Part shown: in pieces, positions 63,841 to 64,000 of the stretch
Position numbering within the stretch: position 1 is the first letter of the stretch
How the letters are laid out: every line of letters begins with the position of its first letter
DNA from: Betaproteobacteria bacterium
GTDB taxonomy: Bacteria; Pseudomonadota; Gammaproteobacteria; Burkholderiales; Burkholderiaceae_C
Assembly: GCA_025356445.1 (NCBI GenBank)
Contig: JANXSZ010000076.1
Location: 1-64,000, forward strand
Direction: 5' to 3'
DNA length: 64,000 bases
Program-made: the position numbers and the translations under genes
Notes under the pieces: generated by a model
What the model saw: only the letters and a program-made list of their open reading frames with translations
Databases searched by the model: none
What the model was told of the DNA's origin: nothing

Positions 63841-64000
63841 ATGAGCACACTTTTCCGCCCTGTCGTTACTGTCTTTTTTACCCTGACGCTGCTAACAGGC
63901 GTGGCCTACCCGCTGGCCGTGACGGGCTTGTCCAAAGTCTTTTTCCCAAACCAAGCCGCAGGCAGCCTCGTGGTACGGGATGGCAAAGCGGTAGGTTCTG
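63841..64000 (+). CDS. kdpC: Potassium-transporting ATPase subunit KdpC, truncated by window end
   Basis: The first 53 codons are visible: one membrane helix (VVTVFFTLTLLTGVAYPLAV) followed by TGLSKVFFPNQAAGSLV, the standard KdpC start. AAAGGAA lies upstream of the ATG. kdpD/kdpE sensors would be expected further downstream. Confidence 0.93.
   Translation, partial: MSTLFRPVVTVFFTLTLLTGVAYPLAVTGLSKVFFPNQAAGSLVVRDGKAVGS

Noticed and set aside
1-64000. CRISPR arrays, insertion sequences, prophage genes, rRNA or integrase-linked islands
   Set aside because: No regularly spaced repeats, transposase, integrase or phage structural genes were seen on either strand.

Overview
The window looks like a piece of chromosome from a betaproteobacterium of the order Burkholderiales, most likely family Comamonadaceae (Rhodoferax/Polaromonas-like). 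This is inferred from protein style and gene sets: an S-adenosylhomocysteine (SAH) riboswitch ahead of ahcY-metF, rplM-rpsI with bactofilin and erpA nearby, a Bug-type solute-binding protein and a fused IcmF mutase. No rRNA, tRNA, CRISPR array, insertion sequence or prophage was seen. Genes are densely packed and many neighbours share ATGA start/stop overlaps.

1-20.5 kb, all minus strand. A truncated PpiC-like chaperone and a large, GC-poorer, signal-peptide-bearing surface protein lie downstream of an NTF2-like lipoprotein and a complete type II secretion system (T2SS) cluster, transcribed gspE-F-G-H-I-J-K, then PilN/GspL-like, GspM-like, GspC/N-like and gspD. The inner-membrane part is the reduced PilN/PilO/PilP-like kind. 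Upstream on the same strand are rfbBDAC (dTDP-L-rhamnose), a glycosyltransferase overlapping a HAD phosphatase, and prfC.

20.5-33.2 kb. An SAH riboswitch with a terminator-like expression platform precedes ahcY and then metF (methyl cycle). Then come rlpA, rlmJ, rplM-rpsI with an intrinsic terminator, a coiled-coil membrane protein, bactofilin, erpA, anmK, an M23 peptidase, tyrS, coaX and a membrane-anchored methyltransferase.

33.3-42.8 kb, accessory functions. There is a membrane GGDEF/EAL protein, a FeeM-like N-acyl amino acid synthase and an M20 deacylase. A sulfur cassette follows: a metallo-beta-lactamase/rhodanese fusion and a CsoR-family repressor, divergent from two YeeE/YedE proteins across a perfect 16-bp palindrome. 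A WYL regulator, an EVE protein and a VOC protein close the region.

42.9-49.1 kb. icmF sits behind a LiuR-like inverted repeat and is followed by an SDR, a transglutaminase-like protein and a DHH phosphoesterase.

49.1-56.1 kb, a probable catabolic island. The minus-strand operon encodes a FAH-family hydrolase, an AraC regulator, an SDR, a 2-hydroxyacid dehydrogenase and a Bug protein. It is divergent from a molybdopterin oxidoreductase broken by one frameshift at a T run. The divergent region holds two 12-bp direct repeats exactly 21 bp apart, as expected for an AraC-type operator.

56.1-64 kb. cysK, a small hypothetical protein, an RsuA-family pseudouridine synthase, an orphan periplasmic binding protein with a clear terminator, then a 34-residue membrane peptide overlapping kdpF, and kdpA, kdpB and a truncated kdpC (high-affinity potassium uptake).
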